From Beta vulgaris subsp. vulgaris (lineage: Eukaryota; Streptophyta; Magnoliopsida; Caryophyllales; Amaranthaceae), in contig NC_079207.1 of NCBI RefSeq assembly GCF_026745355.1, positions 39,243,132-39,307,131 on the forward strand: DNA of 64,000 bases. The letters are read 5' to 3'. The position numbers were made by a program, and so were the translations under genes. The notes below the pieces were generated by a model. That model saw nothing but the letters and a program-made list of their open reading frames with translations. It had not been told where the DNA came from and did no database searches. Of this stretch, positions 59,136 through 64,000 are shown piece after piece (within the stretch, counting starts at the first letter, position 1; the number at the start of each line of letters is the position of its first letter).

Positions 59136-60870
59136 TAGGGGTGTACGCGAACTACGAAAAGTCCAGAGTCCAATCCAGTCCAAACTTGTCGGACCGGACT
59201 GGACTGAAAATTTTTCGGATTGGACTCGGACTCAAATTTTCGAGTCCAAACATTTTTGGACTGGAGTTGGACTCATCTCTTTAGAGTCAAATAAGTCCAG
59301 TCCAGTCCAAAAATATTTTTATATATAATATATATTTAATACATATATAATGTATATATTAAAAAAAGATACTATTTTTAAAATTTTGGAGTTTTTAACT
59401 TACCCTCTCTAAATATTTCAACTGGCGCCAAACAATTTTACTTGGCGCCAGACTATTGCACTTCGCTCCATTTGTTAAATAAGTAAATTATACTAGCAAT
59501 ACTGCAGTAGTAGGCTAGTAGCCGACTAATTCTATCTCACTTCACTCATCAGTCCTTACTACTCACTTCCTCTTACTCTTCATTTTCTTTCTACCTCGCT
59601 GTCTCGACTCTCGCATTCTCTATTTCTCCCTCAGATTAATTCTCAGTCTCTCTGCTTCCTCTCAACTTAGATCAAGGTAAGCAACTAAGTTAACATATCT
59701 ATAGGATTTTCCTCAAAGCGTTGAACCATACACCATAGAAGATATCAACGAAATCAAAGACAATTTTGCGCGATTCTTTCAACATCTCGTGGGAGAAGAA
59801 AAGGCCAAGTAGTGTTAGTGTAGTAAGTGTAGTAGATGTACATAATTGGTTTATTATTGCAACCTTGGTTGAGTATATGGCAACATTGGTTTGCTTGCTT
59901 GGGATTATTTGAGATGTATTCAAACAGGTTTTGATATATATATATATATATTCCCAACGATTTCTTGGGTTATCCATATTACAAAGGAGACTCTGCCGAA
60001 TTTTTCCCTCACAATTATTAATATGAATGTTTGTTTAGTTTTGAATCATCAAATTTTAGTAATATGTAAACAAACCAACAGAAAATCTGAAAAAAACGAA
60101 AAAAAAAATATTTAATGATCCATTTGCGTCGCACATGGCAAGAAGTGCGATGCAAATTACTCACAATGTGCGTCGCACATTGCACAAGGTGCGACACACA
60201 TTAGTAATGTGCGTCGCACCCAGACAATGTGCGACGCACATTGCCCTTGCCCTGCTGCCCATGCCAGCATGGGAAGGGCAATGTGCGTTGCACATTGCAC
60301 AAGGTGCGACACACATTACTAATGTGTGTCGCACCTTGTGCAATGTGCGACGCACATTGCCCTTCCCATGCTGGCATGGGCAGCAGGGCAATGTGCGCCG
60401 CACCGTATATAGGTGCGACGCACATAGCTTAACCATCTGCGTCGTTTCTCGTACGACGCAGATCGTTTCCTAGTCATTTGCGTCGAGGGCTTTGGCGTCG
60501 CACCTAGGACCGACGCAAATAGGCGCCTCACATCCGACGCAAATTGCCTTTTCTGTACTAGTATTTATTCATAGTATTTTACTTTAATTTAAGCTTTCAA
60601 TCTAATTTGTGGATATTGATAATTGAATCTGATGTCAAATGCTCAAGCATCTCAAAAAATGTTGTGAATCATTGAATCTAAATCGGGAAAAAAGATATAA
60701 TATTCGGACTGGATTGGATTTAGACTAGAGAAAAAATTATCGGACTGGATTGGACTGGACTCAAAAAAATATTTGGATCGGACTTGGACTCAATTTCTCG
60801 AGTCAAAAAAACTTTGGACTGAATTTGGATTTGGCAAAGTCCAATCCAATCCAATCCACTTACACCCCTA
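59136..60870. mobile_element. Non-autonomous hAT-like element inside the solo LTR
   Basis: The 1,735-bp element has inverted ends TAGGGGTGTA and TACACCCCTA, with an exact 8-bp duplication GCAGCACC (59128-59135 and 60871-60878). Multiple AGTCCAGTCC / GGACTGGACT copies occur near both ends, as in hAT subterminal repeats. No hAT transposase was recognised. Confidence 0.85.
60110..60563. mobile_element. GC-rich palindromic CACTA-like remnant in the hAT
   Basis: The block is made of GTGCGTCGCAC and its variants in both orientations. A near-perfect inverted repeat centred at 60319 has arms of about 115 bp that contain CCCATGCTGGCATGGG. The right edge, AAATTGCCTTTTCTGTACTAGTA, resembles a CACTA end with one changed base. 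No left CACTA end was found, so it is either truncated or not a CACTA. Its frames read as repeated Ala/Cys/His/Arg-rich peptides only because of the repeat. Confidence 0.5.
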
Positions 60871-61456
60871 GCAGCACCGACAACAGTGGCACAGCAAGGA
60901 CGGCGACAGTTATGGTGGTGCGGTGACGTTTCTTGGCGAAGAAGAAAGCGTTACTTGAAGAAGAAGAAAGAAAATTGGGAGAAAAAAAAACATGAAAGGA
61001 AGAAGAGAGAGAAAGACCGACAACTTTGGGAGTTCTGAGGAGGAGAGAGAAAATTTGTGTGGTAAAATAATTGGGTTTAAGGTATTTATAAGTAGGTTTT
61101 TCCTTTTGGGCTTAGGAAAAGGAAATTGGGTTTGAATAGAGTTTGATGATGAATAGAATTAATGAATTATAACTCCTAACATCAATATAAATCCTTTTCC
61201 TAATCCACTTAGAATTTGGGTTCCTCAAGCCCATTTAATTTTTTTTTCCAAATCCAATTAGTATTTCAAATATTTTTCAAAGCATGCCTTAATAAAATAT
61301 TTTAACTTCCTTAAATCCTTAAAATAATTTCTTTGACTTTGAAAATGGTCAACCTTCTTTAAATAAATAAATCATTTCAAACTACATTATGTTTAAATAT
61401 AAATACATAAATACTAAAATATATTTATAAAATTCATAAAATTACGGGGGATTACA

Positions 61457-63746
61457 TTCATTACTCATAAGGTTTGAGAATTCTTTGCATAATGATTCAT
61501 TAGTTACTCCAAAAATAATGTCATCAATATATATTTGAACAAGAAGTATGTTAGTTCCTTTCGATTTTAGAAACAAAGTTTTATCCACTTTTTCTCTTTT
61601 AAAGGTATTTTCTAAAAGGAACTTAGATAGTCTCTCATACCATGACCTAGATGCTTGCTTTATTTCATAAAGAGCCTTGTCAAGCTTGTAGACTTCATAT
61701 GGGAGATCATTGATTTCAAATCCAGGGGGTTGTTCAACATATACATCTTCATTTAAATAGCCATTAAGAAACACACATTTGACTCCATTTGATATAGTTT
61801 AAATCCCATATAAGCAGCAAATGCAATTAGTATTCTAATGGCCTCAAGTCTAGCAATGGGAATAAATATTTCTTCATATATAGTCAATTCCTTCTTATTG
61901 ATTTTAACCTTTTACTACAAGTCTAGCTTTGTTCCTTACAATTGTTCCATACTCATCTAGTTTGTTTCTAAACACCCATTTTAAGCCAATCACTTTTTGT
62001 TGTTTAGAAGAGGGAACTAGATGCCATACATTGTTTCTTTCGAACTCATTCAACTCAGCTTGCATAGCAGTGATCTAATCAGAATCAGTTAGGGCATCTT
62101 CACGATTTCTTGGTTCCAGCATTGATAGGAACACATGAAATGCACAAAATTCCTTAACTGAGATCTAAGTTGCGTACCTTTGGATATGTCACTTATTATG
62201 AGTTTCACTGGATGTGATTTTTGATGTCTCCAAGGTTTAGGTTGAAACTCCCTTAGAGGAAAAGGTTGTTCGTCTTGAGCTTCATGAGAGTTAGGATGAG
62301 GAGCCTTGTTCATTTGTTCCTCTTTCAGCTATTGTTGAATCAATTCCTTCAACATTTTCGTTCTTAGCGGGATAGTAACAACTCCATCATCTTGAGGAAC
62401 ATGAACATCATTGTTATGAATGTTTTCATCTTCTTCGTGCCTTTCCTCTTTTATTCCTTCTTCCTCAATTGAATCTGCATCTTTCTAATCTGATCAAACC
62501 AAGCCTATCTCAAAGTTATCAACCGTTTGCTTGGATTAAAATTGTCAGATTCATCAAAAATTATATGAACACTTTCTTCAACTCACATAGTTCTTTTATT
62601 ATAAACTCTATAAGCCTTATTATGTGATGAATATCCTAAGAATATTGCTTCATCACTTCTTGCATCAAAATTTTCAAGATTATCTTTTCCATTATTATGA
62701 ACAAAACAATTTACAACCAAATGTTTTGAAATGTGTAATATTGGGTTTCTTTCCAAAATAAAGCACATAAGGAATTTTATTAATGATAGGTCTCATCATG
62801 GCTAGATTTATTATGTGACAAGCAGTATTAACAGCCTCGCCCAAAAGTTTCTTGGAAGTTCACTAGCAATTAGCATAGTCCTAGCTATTTCCTCTAGAGT
62901 TCTATTTTTTCCTTTCTACGACCCCATTTAGTTGTGGTGTCCTAGCGGAAGAGAAATTATGATCTAGGCCATGGTCTACACTTAAATCGTCAAATTTATA
63001 ATTTTTAAATCCTTTACCATGATTGAATCTAATATGCATCAATTTGTGACCACTCAAATTTTGATCTCTTTTAGCAAAGACATGGAACTCATCATAAGTC
63101 TCATCCTTACTAGAGAGAGAAATAAATCAAGAGTGCCTAGAGTAGTCATCAACAATAACTAACACATACCTCTTTTCGCTTCTACTTTGAATTCTCATAG
63201 GACCACACAAATCCATATGAATTAATTCTAATGGATTTCTGGTGATCACATCAGTTTTAGATTTGAAAGAGAATCTAATATGCTTCCCTTTGGCACATGC
63301 ATCAAAAACCTGATCAATATTGAATTTTATAGATGGCCTGGTAATCCCAAAATAAGAATTTTTGATCGAAGTTTGTCAAGTAATGAAAAGCTAGCATGTC
63401 CTAGACGCTTATGCCATAAGAGTGGATCATCTTCAATAACACTAAGGCATGTCAAGTTGTTTTTAGGGAACAAGATCAAGATCCACAATATATGTGTTCT
63501 ATTTCCTTATTCCTTTCAAGATGACATTCTTAGAGTTAATGTTAACGATCAAGCATTTTTCACTATTAAATTTAACATCGTTTCCCTTATCACAAAAATT
63601 GGAAAATTCTTAAGAAATTGTGCTTTAAACCTTCAACTAGAAAAAAATTATCAATGGAATGTGATGGTGACTTACCAACCTTACCTATGACAACTATGTA
63701 TCTTTCTTATTGTCACCTAAAGTCACACTTCCACCTTCATAGGTTG
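61457..63746 (-). mobile_element. Copia polyprotein, 5' part: GAG-preintegrase, integrase, RT
   Basis: Minus-strand blocks run in copia order. GAG-preintegrase lies near 63,450-63,300 (LLWHKRLGHASFSLLDKL). The integrase core follows in broken pieces around 63,220-62,580 (ARTMLIASELPRNFW; DEAIFLGYSSHNKAYRVYNK), then RT near 61,774-61,470 (FLNGYLNEDVYVEQPPGFEI; VQIYIDDIIFGVTNESLCKE, with YIDD as catalytic box). Stops and frameshifts make it non-functional. Upstream gag is lost beyond an LTR insertion at 63747. Confidence 0.88.
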
Positions 63747-64000
63747 TGTAATACTCCGTATTTTTGGAGATAATTCTTTATAATTAAGAAAATATAAAGA
63801 ATATAATTAAAAGGTAGTTTAGTATTAATTATAAAATATAATAATAGAATAATAATAATATGGTTCGGTTTAGTTAATTTCAGAATATTTTTAAAAGATT
63901 AAACCGAGTTTAGTTAGACCTAAATAGGCTACACTATAAATAGAGAAATAGAATGAAAAAAATCAGAAAAAACCCTAACTCTTCTTCTCCTCTCCCCAAC
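63747..64000 (+). mobile_element. Start of another LTR, running off the window
   Basis: It begins TGTAATACTCCGTATTTTTG inside the copia reading frame. A TATAAATAG box lies at 63935-63943, about 190 bp in, followed by a leader ending in CTAACTCTTCTTCTCC. The TGTAAYAC-CCG start matches the style of the solo LTR at 57140, so a related Ty3-type family is likely. The far end is outside the window. Confidence 0.55.

Larger units (their letters stand above)
57140..61456 (-). mobile_element. Probable Ty3-type solo LTR splitting the copia
   Basis: Minus strand begins TGTAATCCCCCGTAATTTTA and ends GGTAATTACCGGGGTGTTACA-like (complement of TGTAACACCCCGGTAATTC). TTCAT is duplicated exactly on both sides (57135-57139 and 61457-61461), and the copia reading frame continues across it. 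Without the hAT at 59136-60870 the LTR is about 2.6 kb. On the minus strand a TATAAATA box near 61,094 is followed by a CT-rich leader. No gag-pol is present, so a solo LTR left by recombination is the simplest reading. Confidence 0.7.

Noticed and set aside
60135..60531. Cys/His/Arg-rich frames on both strands that look like repeat proteins
   Set aside because: The palindromic DNA gives the same peptides on both strands; a structural artefact.

Overview
This window is nuclear DNA of a flowering plant. It holds one clearly recognisable host gene in a landscape made mostly of transposable elements. The gene model needs 16 exons joined at GT-AG sites, and its protein is the plant organellar form of the RecG helicase. 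The repeats are plant types: Ty1/copia, probable Ty3 LTRs, LINE, CACTA, hAT, PIF/Harbinger, Mutator-like and Stowaway. A eudicot is likely. Order Caryophyllales (Amaranthaceae-like) is only a guess, from repeat ends such as TGTAATACTCCGTA.

Layout. (1) 1-4.7 kb is intergenic: a GGTCA-rich degenerate repeat, a 21-bp tandem repeat and one doubtful small ORF. (2) 4.7-39.6 kb on the minus strand is RECG. A 2,949-bp CDS (982 aa) is spread over 34.8 kb, and all 15 introns join in frame with no internal stop. The start codon is near 39,555 and the stop near 4,735. The introns hold a decayed copia element, Stowaway MITEs, several Mutator-like elements (one carrying a first-exon-like fragment), a cluster of MITE-like units set into TA microsatellites, and a Harbinger-type MITE. 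(3) 39.6-43 kb holds a decayed PIF/Harbinger transposase that still has a recognisable intron, then AACTGA-rich repeats. (4) 43-46.8 kb holds a LINE 3' half abutted by a Sirevirus-like LTR, which carries a second copy of the Harbinger-type MITE. (5) 46.9-54.6 kb holds two non-autonomous CACTA elements, a broken retrotransposon ORF, and an LTR-ended element with a 5-bp target duplication that itself hosts a foldback Mutator-like element. (6) 55-64 kb is a multi-level nest. A copia polyprotein (minus strand) is split by a probable solo LTR (5-bp duplication). That LTR is split by a hAT-like element (8-bp duplication), and inside the hAT lies a long GC-rich palindrome with a CACTA-like end. Another LTR start cuts the copia at 63.7 kb and runs off the window.

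The only gene with an evident cellular role is RECG, a branch-migration helicase expected to act in mitochondria and/or plastids to suppress recombination between short repeats. The rest is mobile DNA whose order of insertion can be read from target-site duplications. I found no rRNA or tRNA gene, CRISPR array or bacterial-type operon. All element names rest on reading ends, duplications and protein motifs by eye; no database search was possible.
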